DNA of 51,591 bases from an uncultured bacterium (GTDB lineage Bacteria > Cyanobacteriota > Vampirovibrionia > Gastranaerophilales > Gastranaerophilaceae), in NCBI GenBank assembly GCA_902766395.1, contig CACXDL010000085.1, forward strand, positions 1 through 51,591, read 5' to 3'. A program made the translations under genes and the position numbers. Each line of letters starts with the position of its first letter. The stretch's first letter is position 1. This document shows positions 42,144-51,514 of this stretch, piece by piece. The notes beneath the pieces were generated by a model that saw only the letters and a list, made by a program, of their open reading frames with translations, searched no databases and had not been told where the DNA came from.

Positions 42144-42202
42144 GATAAAAACTATATATTTTTTTTAGAATATATGTTAGTATAAAAACACAAGGAGACT
42201 CA

Positions 42203-43531
42203 ATGACTACAAGTACAAACCAATATCAAAAACCACTAACTGTAAAGCGAAATTCTGATGGGAATTTGGAAATTGGTGGATGTGATGCCGTTGAGCTTGT
42301 AGAAAAATTTGGAACTCCATTGTATGTTTTAGATGAAAAAACAATTAGATCTGTTTGTTTAGATTATAAAAAATCATTTGAAAAATATCCTAATACTCAA
42401 ATAATGTACGCTTCAAAGGCTTTATGTACCTGTGCTCTTGCGTCAATATTGCAAGAAGAAGGCTTGGGATTTGATGTAGTTTCCGGAGGGGAAATATATA
42501 CGGTATATAAAGCTGGTGTTGATATGAGAAAAGTTTTATTTAACGGAAATAATAAATCTGTTGACGAACTTAATTTAGCCTTAGAGTTGGGTGTTGGAAG
42601 AATTTCTGTCGATAATTTTTATGAACTGGCACTGTTAAATACTCTTGCTCAAGGTCAAGATAAAACCGTTGATATTCTTTTAAGAATTACTCCGGGCATT
42701 GAATGCCATACACATCAGTATATTCAGACAGGTCACTTGGATTCAAAATTTGGTTTTGACTTGATTCAAATAGATGAAGCCGTTGATTTAATATTAAATG
42801 AATATACAAATTTAAAATTACATGGTTTGCATGCTCATATTGGTTCTCAGATATTTGAAACTCGTATATATAAAGATGAAATCGACATTTTATGTAAAGA
42901 AATTGCGAGACTAGATGAAAAATTTGGTTTAAAGCTTGATGAAATAAATATAGGCGGAGGATTAGGTGTAAAATATATTGATTCTGATGTCCCTCCATCA
43001 ACTTTTGAAATTGGTCAAGTTATTATAGATAAACTAAATGAATGTGTAGAAAAATATAATATTGACTCTCCTAAGATATTTTTAGAACCCGGTAGAAGTA
43101 TAATTTCTACCTCTGGTGTTACTTTGTATACAATAGGCAGTTCAAAACAAGTTCCAAATGGCAAAAAATATGTTTCTGTAGATGGTGGAATGGCAGATAA
43201 CCCACGTCCAAGCTTATATCAGGCAGAATACTATGCTGAAATTGCAAATAATAAAGAGACTACGGAAAAAGAAGAAGTTACTATAAGTGGCAGATTTTGT
43301 GAATCCGGTGATATATTGATAAATAATATTGAACTTCCTAAAATTGATGAAGGTGATATTCTTTGTGTTTATAATACCGGTGCTTATAATTATTCTATGG
43401 CTTCAAACTATAATAAAGTTTGTAAGCCGGCAATGGTTTTGGTAAATGATTCTTGTGCAGATTTAATTGTCAAAAGAGAATCTTTAGAAGATTTAGTCGT
43501 ACATGATGTAATTCCTGATAGGTTGAAGTAG
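42203..43531 (+). CDS. lysA: Diaminopimelate decarboxylase
   Basis: A 442-residue PLP enzyme, the last step of lysine synthesis, converting meso-diaminopimelate to lysine. The PLP lysine K72 is in YASKALC, HIGSQIFE follows, the phosphate-binding loop is NIGGGLGVKY, then EPGRSI, and the dimer-site motif is GRFCESGD. CAAGGAGA precedes the ATG at a good distance. cdaA begins 1 nt after its stop, so lysA, cdaA and the YitT-family gene appear to be one operon. Confidence 0.97.
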   Translation: MTTSTNQYQKPLTVKRNSDGNLEIGGCDAVELVEKFGTPLYVLDEKTIRSVCLDYKKSFEKYPNTQIMYASKALCTCALASILQEEGLGFDVVSGGEIYTVYKAGVDMRKVLFNGNNKSVDELNLALELGVGRISVDNFYELALLNTLAQGQDKTVDILLRITPGIECHTHQYIQTGHLDSKFGFDLIQIDEAVDLILNEYTNLKLHGLHAHIGSQIFETRIYKDEIDILCKEIARLDEKFGLKLDEINIGGGLGVKYIDSDVPPSTFEIGQVIIDKLNECVEKYNIDSPKIFLEPGRSIISTSGVTLYTIGSSKQVPNGKKYVSVDGGMADNPRPSLYQAEYYAEIANNKETTEKEEVTISGRFCESGDILINNIELPKIDEGDILCVYNTGAYNYSMASNYNKVCKPAMVLVNDSCADLIVKRESLEDLVVHDVIPDRLK

Positions 43532-43532
43532 T

Positions 43533-44435
43533 ATGGAACATTTATTTTACAATATTCAAAATTTAATATTAGATTCCTTCTCTTATATAAGAGGAGCTTT
43601 TGGGTGGAAAAATATTCTTGAAATATTTATTATTCTTGTGATTTTAGTATTGTTCTACAAGAAGTTTATTAAAAATTCTCATTCCGAAAAATTTGTCAAA
43701 GGAGCTTTTGTTCTTGGATTTCTTTGGATTGCCAGCGAATTTTTAATTGCAATAGATTTAAAAATTTTAGGAGTTTTTATAAGAGCTATAGTCGCATTTG
43801 TTGCTTTGGGGCTAATTGTTATTTTCCAGCCTGAATTACGTAAATTACTAGGATATCTGGGTCAAATAGGTTTTATAAACAGACTGTTTTTATCTGAAAA
43901 AAAATATAAACAAGATAAGTCAATTGATGTTGTAAAAGAAGTTGTTGAGGCTGTAAAATATCTTTCAAAATCCCATACGGGAGCATTAATTGTATTCCAA
44001 AATGATTTGAGTAATACTTTTAAAGATGTTGGAACAATTTTAAATGCAAATGTTTCAACAGAATTAATTTTAACAATTTTTCATGTGAATACCCCATTAC
44101 ATGATGGTGCAATAGTAATCAGTGGTTCTAAAATAATTTCTGCAGGGGTTTTATTACCTCTGACAGAAGATCCTAAACTTAGTTGGAAGTATGGAACTCG
44201 CCACAGGGCCGCAATTGGTATGACTGAAACCAGTGATGCAGCATGTCTTGTTGTTTCTGAAGAAACAGGAGATGTTTCTATTACACTGGATGGTACTTTA
44301 AAAAAATATGATGATATCCCGACATTAAAAGCAGATTTAGAAAGTATTTTGGGAATAAAAAAACCAGAAGAAACAAATCATAATTTTAGTTTAGATAAAC
44401 TCATAACTCTAAACAGAAAGAGTGAAAATAAATAA
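43533..44435 (+). CDS. cdaA: Diadenylate cyclase CdaA
   Basis: A 300-residue membrane enzyme making the second messenger cyclic di-AMP from two ATP. Three N-terminal membrane helices (about 27-43, 57-75, 80-98) precede the DAC domain, with catalytic LHDGAIVI (D191, G192, A193) and GTRHRAA (R223-R225). This is the housekeeping type found in Firmicutes and cyanobacteria, tied to osmotic and cell-wall control. The start lies 1 nt after lysA without a separate ribosome-binding site, so translation is coupled. The usual partner cdaR (YbbR domain) is not next to it; a YitT-family gene takes that place. Confidence 0.95.
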   Translation: MEHLFYNIQNLILDSFSYIRGAFGWKNILEIFIILVILVLFYKKFIKNSHSEKFVKGAFVLGFLWIASEFLIAIDLKILGVFIRAIVAFVALGLIVIFQPELRKLLGYLGQIGFINRLFLSEKKYKQDKSIDVVKEVVEAVKYLSKSHTGALIVFQNDLSNTFKDVGTILNANVSTELILTIFHVNTPLHDGAIVISGSKIISAGVLLPLTEDPKLSWKYGTRHRAAIGMTETSDAACLVVSEETGDVSITLDGTLKKYDDIPTLKADLESILGIKKPEETNHNFSLDKLITLNRKSENK

Positions 44436-44436
44436 T

Positions 44437-45282
44437 ATGATACAAAAACATAATCTCAAAAAATGGTTTAAAGAAATCTTTTTTATAACATTTGGTGCTA
44501 TCCTTACTGGTTTTGGACTGGCATGTTTTTTATCTCCAAACAATATTATTGATGGAGGAATTATTGGTGTTTCAATGATTGCAAGTTCTTTGACCAAAAT
44601 AAATTTAGGTCTGTTGATTGTTCTTTTTAATATTCCGTTTATACTGATGGCATGGAAAAAAATGGGCACAAGATTTGTATTTCAAACGTTTTATGCCAAT
44701 GTAATTCTTGCGTTTTCTTTGAATTATTTTCATACATTCAAAGTTACAGGAGATTTGTTACTGGCAACAGTATTTGGCGGTATAATTTTAGGTGTTGGTG
44801 TTGGAACGATTTTGAAAAATTCGGCATCCCTTGATGGAACGGAAATGTTATCTTTAATTGTTTCAAAAAAATTTGGTTTTTCTGTTGGTGAATTTATTTT
44901 ATTTATCAATGTTTTTATATATGCTGTTGCAGGTATGGTTTTTGGCTGGGAGAGTGCTATGTATTCGGTTTTGACATATTTTATTGTGTCTAAAGTTATC
45001 GATAGTGTCATGGAAGGATTTAACAGTTCAAAATCCGTTAGAATAATATCGGATAATGCCGGTATAATAGGTGATAAGTTAATTGAAAAACTTGATATAA
45101 GTATAACTTATTTGCAGGGAATTGGTGGTTATACAGGGCAGGATAAAGACTTAATATATTGTGTTATTTCCCGTCTTGAACTTCCAAAGATGCTTGAAAT
45201 TGTGAAAGAAATTGATTCAAAAGCATTTGTTTCAGTTGTTGATGTGCATGAAGTATATGGTGGCAGGTTCAGAAGAAAATAA
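44437..45282 (+). CDS. YitT-family membrane protein
   Basis: A 281-residue inner-membrane protein with about five hydrophobic segments in residues 15-190 (GAILTGFGLACFLSPNNIID, then VFGGIILGVGVGTILK) and a small soluble C-terminal domain (DUF2179 type) ending VDVHEVYGGRFRRK. The family's transport role is not established. The ATG at 44437 follows the cdaA stop at 44435; a GTG at 44422, inside cdaA, is an alternative start. Its place directly after cdaA suggests a role in ion or osmolyte balance under c-di-AMP, which is inference. Confidence 0.9.
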   Translation: MIQKHNLKKWFKEIFFITFGAILTGFGLACFLSPNNIIDGGIIGVSMIASSLTKINLGLLIVLFNIPFILMAWKKMGTRFVFQTFYANVILAFSLNYFHTFKVTGDLLLATVFGGIILGVGVGTILKNSASLDGTEMLSLIVSKKFGFSVGEFILFINVFIYAVAGMVFGWESAMYSVLTYFIVSKVIDSVMEGFNSSKSVRIISDNAGIIGDKLIEKLDISITYLQGIGGYTGQDKDLIYCVISRLELPKMLEIVKEIDSKAFVSVVDVHEVYGGRFRRK

Positions 45283-45372
45283 TTTAAACTATAAATTAAT
45301 TGGACTTTTACTTGGAAATATTATATACTAAGCATTGTGAGGGTTTCTCATATTAAATAAGAGGATGATAAA

Positions 45373-45720
45373 ATGGCAAAAAGTAATGATACAGTACCTA
45401 TAGAAGTAACAATTTTAACAGCAGATCATGATATAAAGGGTGTTGTTCATGTATCAAAATATACAAATACAAATCGTGAATTAACAGATTTATTAAATGA
45501 TAAAGAAAGAAGATTTTTAGCTGTTACAAATGCAGAAATTTATCCTCGTTCTTCAGCATTACCACCCCGCAAGTATAACTTTTTAGAAATTCATATGGAT
45601 TACGTTTTGATGGTTCATCCGACAACACAAGCAGTATTCCAGGATACAGGCAAGGCTCAGGAAGATATTGCCAGATTTAGAGAATTGAGATCAAAACTAA
45701 ATCAGACAAAACCTTTCTAA
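45373..45720 (+). CDS. Small conserved hypothetical protein
   Basis: A 115-residue soluble protein with beta-rich first half (PIEVTILTADHDIKGVVHVS) and PRKYNFLEIHMDYVLMVHPT, then a helix (AQEDIARFRELRSKL). It has the look of a small one-domain family from the cyanobacteria and Melainabacteria, but no function is known to me. AAGAGGATGA precedes the ATG. A bidirectional terminator follows. It lies 90 nt after the YitT-family gene, so it is probably separately transcribed. Confidence 0.8.
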   Translation: MAKSNDTVPIEVTILTADHDIKGVVHVSKYTNTNRELTDLLNDKERRFLAVTNAEIYPRSSALPPRKYNFLEIHMDYVLMVHPTTQAVFQDTGKAQEDIARFRELRSKLNQTKPF

Positions 45721-45726
45721 TAAAAA

Positions 45727-45752
45727 AAACTTGGTATATTACCAAGTTTTTT
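45727..45752. terminator. Bidirectional intrinsic terminator
   Basis: AAACTTGGTA (45727-45736), loop TAT, TACCAAGTTT (45740-45749), with an A-run before and T-run after. It serves the gene ending at 45720 and the pheT transcript from the other side. Confidence 0.9.
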
Positions 45753-45757
45753 AATGC

Positions 45758-46408
45758 TTATTTTACTGCCGGAAAATAATATCTTACGCCGTCATCTGAA
45801 CGCCATCTTATATATCCGGTTTTTGGAGTTTTGTCTGCGTCTAAGACGCTCACTAATGCCCAGTTGCCTCTGATTATACTCAGATGTATCTTTTGAGGGG
45901 CATTTATTGTCGATAAAGTCTGAGCGTTTTCATCTGCAGATGATTTTATGTCTTTACAAGATGCAGGAGCACCTTTTAATAAGTTTAAACCGTATTTTTT
46001 ACCGTATGTATTGTAAAAATTTATCCAGGTCATAAATTTGTATGGATCATCTTCTTTAATCCATCCGGTTTCTCCTGTTTTATTATTGTATACAATTTCA
46101 ATCCAGCCATCTACAATATCAACAACATTTACAAACGCAAGTGACTTATTTTCTACAAATAGAGAGAAAAATCTTTCAGCACCAATATTTTCAGGGAAAA
46201 ATTCTTCATTATTCCATCTTACCCTGTACAAAATTTGGGACATTTCATCTGGGAATTTGTATATTGTAACATCATTGGCAACTTGATATAAACCAACAGT
46301 TTTAACTGTTACAACACTTGGGGAAGTTGGGATTATATCCTTTGCATAAACATTGTTAGTAAATGACAAAACTATACCAAAAAATATTGATAAAAATAAC
46401 TTTTTCAT
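45758..46408 (-). CDS. Secreted protein with two SH3-like domains
   Basis: A 216-residue exported protein with a signal peptide (1-22, cleavage after VYA). Two SH3-like beta domains follow: about 35-125 (LYQVANDVTIYKFPDEMSQI to GETGWIKEDDP) and 150-216 (CKDIKSSADENAQTLSTINA to KTGYIRWRSDDGVRY). Bacterial SH3 domains often bind peptidoglycan or proteins at the cell surface. GAGG precedes the ATG. It starts 9 nt after the pheT stop, so it is co-transcribed with a translation gene, an odd pairing with no known logic. Confidence 0.8.
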   Translation of the reverse strand: MKKLFLSIFFGIVLSFTNNVYAKDIIPTSPSVVTVKTVGLYQVANDVTIYKFPDEMSQILYRVRWNNEEFFPENIGAERFFSLFVENKSLAFVNVVDIVDGWIEIVYNNKTGETGWIKEDDPYKFMTWINFYNTYGKKYGLNLLKGAPASCKDIKSSADENAQTLSTINAPQKIHLSIIRGNWALVSVLDADKTPKTGYIRWRSDDGVRYYFPAVK

Positions 46409-46417
46409 ATAAACCTC

Positions 46418-48898
46418 TTATTGTCTGAAGCTGATTTGTGCATATGTTTTTTGTAATTTTTCACGAACAGATTGCATTTGTTGTTCAATGATTTCATCAG
46501 TAAGTGTTGCATTTTCATCCTGCATTTTTATTCTGAAAGCAACAGATTTGAATCCTTCATCAACATGTTCGCCCTGATAAACGTCAAATATTTCAGATCC
46601 TTTGAAAATATTTTGTTTCACAGAACCTTTTATAACTTTTTGAATATCATCGAATGAAACATTATCATTTATGATAAATGCAATATCACGTCTTACTTCA
46701 GGATATTGAGGTATATGTTTAAATCTTGGAACAGACTCTTTAACAGCAGCAATTATTTCATTCAAATCCAGTTTAAATAAAAATGCGTGCTGATTTAATT
46801 TTAATTTATCTTCAACAGTTGGATGAAGTTGACCAAAATATCCTATTGGCTGAGGTTTTTTGCCAAGTAGTAAAACAACACCGGTTCTGTATGGGTGAAG
46901 AACATTATGAGTTTGTGCAAGTTCGGTTTGTTCTATCGGAACAATTTTTATTCTGCGCATAACTTCAAGTTCATTTAATAGGTTTTCAACAATACCTTTT
47001 ACGTAGTAGAAACCGGTTTCAGTTTTGACTTCCCATTTTGAATTTTGAACTTCTCCTGTTAAAATTCCTTCCAGTACTCTTGTTTCTTTTACTCCGGTAT
47101 TTTTTTCATCCGCTTGTGCTGTTTTAATATATGTTTTTCCAATTTCATAAGCCCAAAAAGTCTTTTGTCCGTTATCAAAATTATTTTTCATACAATTTAA
47201 TACGCTTGCAGCCAAACTCTGACGAAGCATTGAATATTCTTCACTTGCTGCATTCGCAACTTTTACGGCGTTTTCTTCATCATAATCAATTTTGAATTTG
47301 TCTAATAAAGATTTTCCTATTAATGAACTTGTCTGAATTTCTGTTAAACCGGCTGAAAGCATCATTTCATGGACTTTTTTAATAGTTTTTTCTTCTAATG
47401 TAATTTCAGGTAATTCTGATTTTTGAGGTAATGTCGGAGAAATTTTATCGTAACCATTGATTCTGGAGATTTCTTCAATTAGGTCAATTTCTCTTGTAAC
47501 ATCATATGCTCTGAAACTTGGTACTGCAAATTTTGCAGCCAAATCATTTCCGCCCAATTTCTCAAATCCGAGTTTTTCCAAAATATTTATGCATCTTTCC
47601 GCGCTTATTTCACAGCCAAGAATTCTTTTAATTTGTGCATATCTCAATGTAATTTCAGTTGCCGGAAGTTTATTTTCTCCATCTTCAACAAGACCGGTAA
47701 CTTTTGCATCTGCATATTCAACGAGCAATTGCATTGCTCTCATCAATGCCGGTCTTACAGCTTCAATATCAATTCCTCTTTCAAATCTTGCACTTGCTTC
47801 ACTTCTGTATCCTACTGATCTTGCGGATTTTCTGTTTGATACTGGGGTGAAATATGCTGCTTCTAATGCCATTGATGTTGTGTTATTGTCAATTTCAGAA
47901 TTCTCTCCGCCAAACACCCCTGCAAGGCATACCCCTTTGTCTTTTGTTGCGATTAATACGCTGTCATTGGTTAATTCTCTTTCAACACTATCAAGAGTTA
48001 CTATTTTTTCACCTTCTTTTGCTCTTCTTACACATAAATATCCGTTTAATTTATTTGCATCAAATGCGTGTAATGGACATCCGTATTCAAGCATTACATA
48101 GTTTGTAATATCAACTACGTTGTTTATTGGTCTCATTCCGGAAGCAATTAATCTTTTTTGCATCCATTCAGGAGAAGATTTTATTTTTATATTTTCCAGT
48201 AAACCAACAGAATAATACTTACAAACATCTTTATCAATTATTTCTACTTTAAAATTATCTGTTTTTAAATTTCCTGTAAAATCAACGGGATTAAGTTTTA
48301 AAGGGGTATCAAATAATGCACTCAATTCTCTTGCAACACCGATAACAGACATTTGATCTCCTCTGTTTGCAGTTGGAGCAACATCAATAATTGTATCTTT
48401 TTCAAAACCTAAAACATCTTTGACATCAAGTCCTATTTGTACATCCGGAAATATTCTGTTTAAAACTAAAATGCCGTCTTCCTGCTGGTAATTTCTTTCA
48501 GAGACTCCTAATTCATCAGCAGAACAAAGCATTCCCTGTGATTCAACACCTCTAATAACAGCAGGAGTTAATTCAAATTGCTCTCCTGTTTTTCTGTCCA
48601 AAACTTTTGAACCCACGCTTGCATATGGTACAATTTGTCCTTCAGCAATGTTTTGTGCACCGCAAACAACTGTTTTTAATCCTGATCCTATATTTACGGT
48701 TACAAGATGCAATTTTTCAGAATTTGGATGAGCATCAATTTTTTCAATTTTAACTGTTTTTATATTAGTAAAACATGGTTTTAAATCTTCAATACTTTCG
48801 ACTTCCAAGCCGCTCATTGTTAATTCGTGTGCAATTTGAGAGGCTTCTATATTTGATAAATCTACAAACTCATTTAGCCAGTTTAGTGATACTTGCAT
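46418..48898 (-). CDS. pheT: Phenylalanine-tRNA ligase beta subunit
   Basis: An 826-residue, full-length bacterial form. The N-terminus QVSLNWLNEFVDLSN leads into the OMB-type tRNA-binding domain (residues about 40-150). The B3/B4 editing region contains NNVVDITNYVMLEYGCPLHA. The B5 region and catalytic-like core follow, and the anticodon-binding FDX domain closes it (RFKHIPQYPEVRRDIAFIIN). It pairs with PheS to charge tRNA-Phe; pheS is not adjacent in the window. CGAGGGA precedes the ATG. Confidence 0.97.
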   Translation of the reverse strand: MQVSLNWLNEFVDLSNIEASQIAHELTMSGLEVESIEDLKPCFTNIKTVKIEKIDAHPNSEKLHLVTVNIGSGLKTVVCGAQNIAEGQIVPYASVGSKVLDRKTGEQFELTPAVIRGVESQGMLCSADELGVSERNYQQEDGILVLNRIFPDVQIGLDVKDVLGFEKDTIIDVAPTANRGDQMSVIGVARELSALFDTPLKLNPVDFTGNLKTDNFKVEIIDKDVCKYYSVGLLENIKIKSSPEWMQKRLIASGMRPINNVVDITNYVMLEYGCPLHAFDANKLNGYLCVRRAKEGEKIVTLDSVERELTNDSVLIATKDKGVCLAGVFGGENSEIDNNTTSMALEAAYFTPVSNRKSARSVGYRSEASARFERGIDIEAVRPALMRAMQLLVEYADAKVTGLVEDGENKLPATEITLRYAQIKRILGCEISAERCINILEKLGFEKLGGNDLAAKFAVPSFRAYDVTREIDLIEEISRINGYDKISPTLPQKSELPEITLEEKTIKKVHEMMLSAGLTEIQTSSLIGKSLLDKFKIDYDEENAVKVANAASEEYSMLRQSLAASVLNCMKNNFDNGQKTFWAYEIGKTYIKTAQADEKNTGVKETRVLEGILTGEVQNSKWEVKTETGFYYVKGIVENLLNELEVMRRIKIVPIEQTELAQTHNVLHPYRTGVVLLLGKKPQPIGYFGQLHPTVEDKLKLNQHAFLFKLDLNEIIAAVKESVPRFKHIPQYPEVRRDIAFIINDNVSFDDIQKVIKGSVKQNIFKGSEIFDVYQGEHVDEGFKSVAFRIKMQDENATLTDEIIEQQMQSVREKLQKTYAQISFRQ

Positions 48899-48978
48899 TA
48901 TATTTCCCTCGTTTTTATTGTGTTATTACTATAAAATCTTATTACAAAAACCCTATTCTGTAAATAAAATTAGTTAAT

Positions 48979-49506
48979 TTAGGGTTTAAATCTTAAAAAA
49001 GTTATATATTTTTCCCCATATTGTTTTTGTTTGATGATTTTAAAATCTTTAGAAATCTCGATATCTGTCACATGCTCAAGAATTATTATATCGCTGCATA
49101 TGTTTTTGACTGCATCAAGGCTTTTTTCATAAATTCCTGAAAAATACGGAGGGTCAAGGTATATAACATCAAATTTTTCCAGCTTTGATGCTATTTTTAT
49201 GCTATCTCCCAGGATTAATTTTATGTCATTATTATTTTGATATTTTTCAAAATTAGATTTAATAACATTATAGACTTTTTTATTTTTTTCTATTGCAACA
49301 ATTTTATCAAAACCTCTTGAGAGTGCTTCAAGTCCCATAATTCCCGAACCTGCGAACATATCAAGAAAACTTTTACCTTCAAAATCAATCATTGAATTCA
49401 GAGTATTAAAAATACTCATTCTTATTTTTGATAGCGTCGGACGAGTAATATTTTCGTCCGGTGCAATTACTTTTTGTCTGTTGTATATGCCGCCGGTAAT
49501 ATTCAT
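48979..49506 (-). CDS. rsmD: 16S rRNA (guanine966-N2)-methyltransferase
   Basis: A SAM-dependent methyltransferase modifying the small-subunit rRNA. The start MNITGGIYNRQKVIAP fits the family opening, so 49506 is chosen (175 residues); upstream in-frame starts at 49521 and 49536 add non-family residues. Motifs are RPTLSKIRMSIFNTL, FAGSGIMGLEALSRG (SAM site) and the catalytic YLDPPY. No ribosome-binding site is clear; TAAAAT lies 5 nt before this ATG, so a near-leaderless mRNA is possible. pheT lies 80 nt downstream on the same strand. Confidence 0.92.
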   Translation of the reverse strand: MNITGGIYNRQKVIAPDENITRPTLSKIRMSIFNTLNSMIDFEGKSFLDMFAGSGIMGLEALSRGFDKIVAIEKNKKVYNVIKSNFEKYQNNNDIKLILGDSIKIASKLEKFDVIYLDPPYFSGIYEKSLDAVKNICSDIIILEHVTDIEISKDFKIIKQKQYGEKYITFLRFKP

Positions 49507-49590
49507 ATAATATTTTACCATGAAATTACCAGTCAAAAAAGAGATAAGTTATACTTACCTCTTGGTATTAGTGTAAATAAGAATCGTTCA

Positions 49591-50100
49591 TTAAAATTTC
49601 AAAGTTCCTATTGTTTGTGCAGAACCCTGAAATTTACTTATTTCTCTCAAATATTGTTCAAGTGCTTTGTAACCGGTGTATAATTCATTTGTTACGGCTG
49701 CATAGCTGTTTGATTCTAAGAACTTTAATTCTTTCACTCTGATTTGAAGTATTTCATCAGAGTCATTTTTCATTTGTTCATCTTCAGAAGAAGACCATTT
49801 TTGTAAAAGTATAAGCTCATTGTACATTTGTTGAACGGTAGTGTATTCAAGAATGTTAAAATCATATTTTTCAAGTAATGACTTTTCTACATTTGAAATT
49901 CTGCCAAGGCACATTTGAAACTTAAAAACTCTTTTGATAATCATATAATTATCAGCAATATTTTTATGTGACAAAGGCACATTATTTTTTGCAAGAAGAG
50001 CTGCAAATGAGCGCGAAGTAAAAGAATCATTTTCACTTGAAAAAGCGCTTTTTGATGTTAAATCATATGTAAGTTGACTATCTAAAGCAGGTTCTAACAT
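49591..50100 (-). CDS. Hypothetical helical protein
   Basis: A 169-residue soluble protein, almost all helix, with no recognised domain. The start is set at 50100 by a strong GGAGG on its strand; an upstream in-frame start at 50139 has none. Helices include YMIIKRVFKFQMCLGRISNV and VQQMYNELILLQKW, and a heptad-like C-terminus is EILQIRVKELKFLESNSY. It could be a small coiled-coil structural or chaperone-like protein. It lies upstream of rsmD on the same strand. Confidence 0.7.
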   Translation of the reverse strand: MLEPALDSQLTYDLTSKSAFSSENDSFTSRSFAALLAKNNVPLSHKNIADNYMIIKRVFKFQMCLGRISNVEKSLLEKYDFNILEYTTVQQMYNELILLQKWSSSEDEQMKNDSDEILQIRVKELKFLESNSYAAVTNELYTGYKALEQYLREISKFQGSAQTIGTLKF

Positions 50101-50251
50101 TTTTCCTCCGCATTTACATGATGATAGTAGAATAAGCAAAAAATTTTGTCATGATGAAAAATCAAATTTTTTACATTTTTTAAAATATTTTTTTCAATAA
50201 ATTGATTTTTGGTTCAAAATGTTTTATAATCCACAAAAAGAGGAATTTAAT

Positions 50252-50806
50252 ATGAAAAAATTTGTTTTAAATATATTCATGGTCTTTGCAATATTGTTTA
50301 CTTTCAGTATGAGTGCATGGTCAATGTATTTTGGCCCGACTTGGGGTAAAGAAACAATATCAGTATATGTCCCTGCAGACAGTGCATATTCTTCTCAAAT
50401 GCAAAGAGCTTTTCAAAGATGGCAAAGTGCTGCAAACAATAAAATAAAATTTGAGTTTATTACAGATGAAGAAAATGCTGATGTTATTGTAAATTTCACA
50501 GCTGAAGTTGATGGTAGTGATGGAGAAGTTGCATCTTATCAGACAACTGTGCAGGGTGGTCAAATAATAAAAGCACAAATAAATATTGCAACTGAAGGCG
50601 ATAAAAAATTCTCAAATGATTATATTTATACATATATGCTTCATGAAGTCGGGCATATTTTAGGTTTGCCGGATTCAAACAGAAATCTGGGAATTATGCA
50701 TTCACCGGTTAATGAAAAGCAAGATATAATAACAAATGATATTGTAAAATTATACAGATTTAACAGTTGGTCAACGATGAACCAAAAAATAAATATTGTT
50801 AAATAA
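50252..50806 (+). CDS. Secreted metzincin-type zinc metalloprotease, Asp variant
   Basis: A 184-residue exported protein. The start is 50252, with AGAGGAA upstream. Signal peptide 1-24. It has a compact matrixin-like domain with the zinc motif HEVGHILGLPD (H131, E132, H135) and a Met-turn in GIMHSP (M149). The third ligand position, normally His in matrixins, is Asp (D141), as in some small bacterial metalloproteases such as snapalysin. It would cleave proteins or peptides outside the cytoplasm. No propeptide is evident. It lies tail to tail with a second protease; their stops share TAATTA. Confidence 0.85.
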   Translation: MKKFVLNIFMVFAILFTFSMSAWSMYFGPTWGKETISVYVPADSAYSSQMQRAFQRWQSAANNKIKFEFITDEENADVIVNFTAEVDGSDGEVASYQTTVQGGQIIKAQINIATEGDKKFSNDYIYTYMLHEVGHILGLPDSNRNLGIMHSPVNEKQDIITNDIVKLYRFNSWSTMNQKINIVK

Positions 50807-51340
50807 TTACCATAGGTATAATTCTTTCAGAAGTCTTAAATCTTCCTCGGAAACCTCCTGAATAACATTTACTCCATAATACATTACACTTTCAGGGTCC
50901 TGTGAATGGTTAAGTCCTATAGCATGTCCAATTTCATGCAACATTGTTGTATATACTTCATCTTCACTCAAAACTTTGTCGTCGTGTGTTTTTTGTGCAA
51001 TCCATATTTTTGCATGAACCAGTTTTCTATTACTCTGGGTAGAAGTTTTTGTAAGTCCGATTGCTCTGTCTGTGTTGGATTGAGCCGGATTAATTTTGTC
51101 AACAAATTCTACTTCAATGTCAGCAAATTTCGGTGAAGTTACTTTTTGGAAGATTAATTTATTCTTTGTGAGTTTTGACCACTCTCTAAACGCTTGCGTC
51201 ATAAGACGCCCTTTATAATGATCAGGTTGAATATAAACCCTTATAAACTTCGGGTGAAACCATTTGCCCTGTATATCTGCAAATACACTTGAGCAAAGAG
51301 TTATTAATATAACGAAAATTAATAATATTCTTTTAATCAT
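50807..51340 (-). CDS. Secreted metzincin-type zinc metalloprotease, classical matrixin motif
   Basis: A 177-residue exported protein with signal peptide (1-21, cleavage after VFA). The zinc motif HEIGHAIGLNH gives ligands H135, H139 and H145 with base E136, and the Met-turn is VMYYG (M153). The layout QAFREWSKLTKNKLIFQKVT before the core matches the neighbouring protease (QRAFQRWQSAANNKIKFEFI), so the two are paralogues facing each other. No C-terminal binding domain is attached. GAGAG precedes the ATG. Confidence 0.88.
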   Translation of the reverse strand: MIKRILLIFVILITLCSSVFADIQGKWFHPKFIRVYIQPDHYKGRLMTQAFREWSKLTKNKLIFQKVTSPKFADIEVEFVDKINPAQSNTDRAIGLTKTSTQSNRKLVHAKIWIAQKTHDDKVLSEDEVYTTMLHEIGHAIGLNHSQDPESVMYYGVNVIQEVSEEDLRLLKELYLW

Positions 51341-51514
51341 TGAACTACTCTCTTATTAGTATACGACTGTATTTGAAATAACTTTAATTATGCAAATATA
51401 AACTTTATAAAAAATTTACAATAATTGATTTAATTTTTTATATAAATCAAAAATTTTTTCAGGAAGAATGATTATTCAAACTCAGCTATATCAAGGAAAT
51501 GCACCTTTACAAAT

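Noticed and set aside
42144..42202. Lysine riboswitch before lysA
   Set aside because: The gap is only 59 nt, far too short, and shows no conserved fold.
47457..48101. 214-codon plus-strand reading frame
   Set aside because: Lies opposite the conserved core of pheT; no start signal and no family-like motif.
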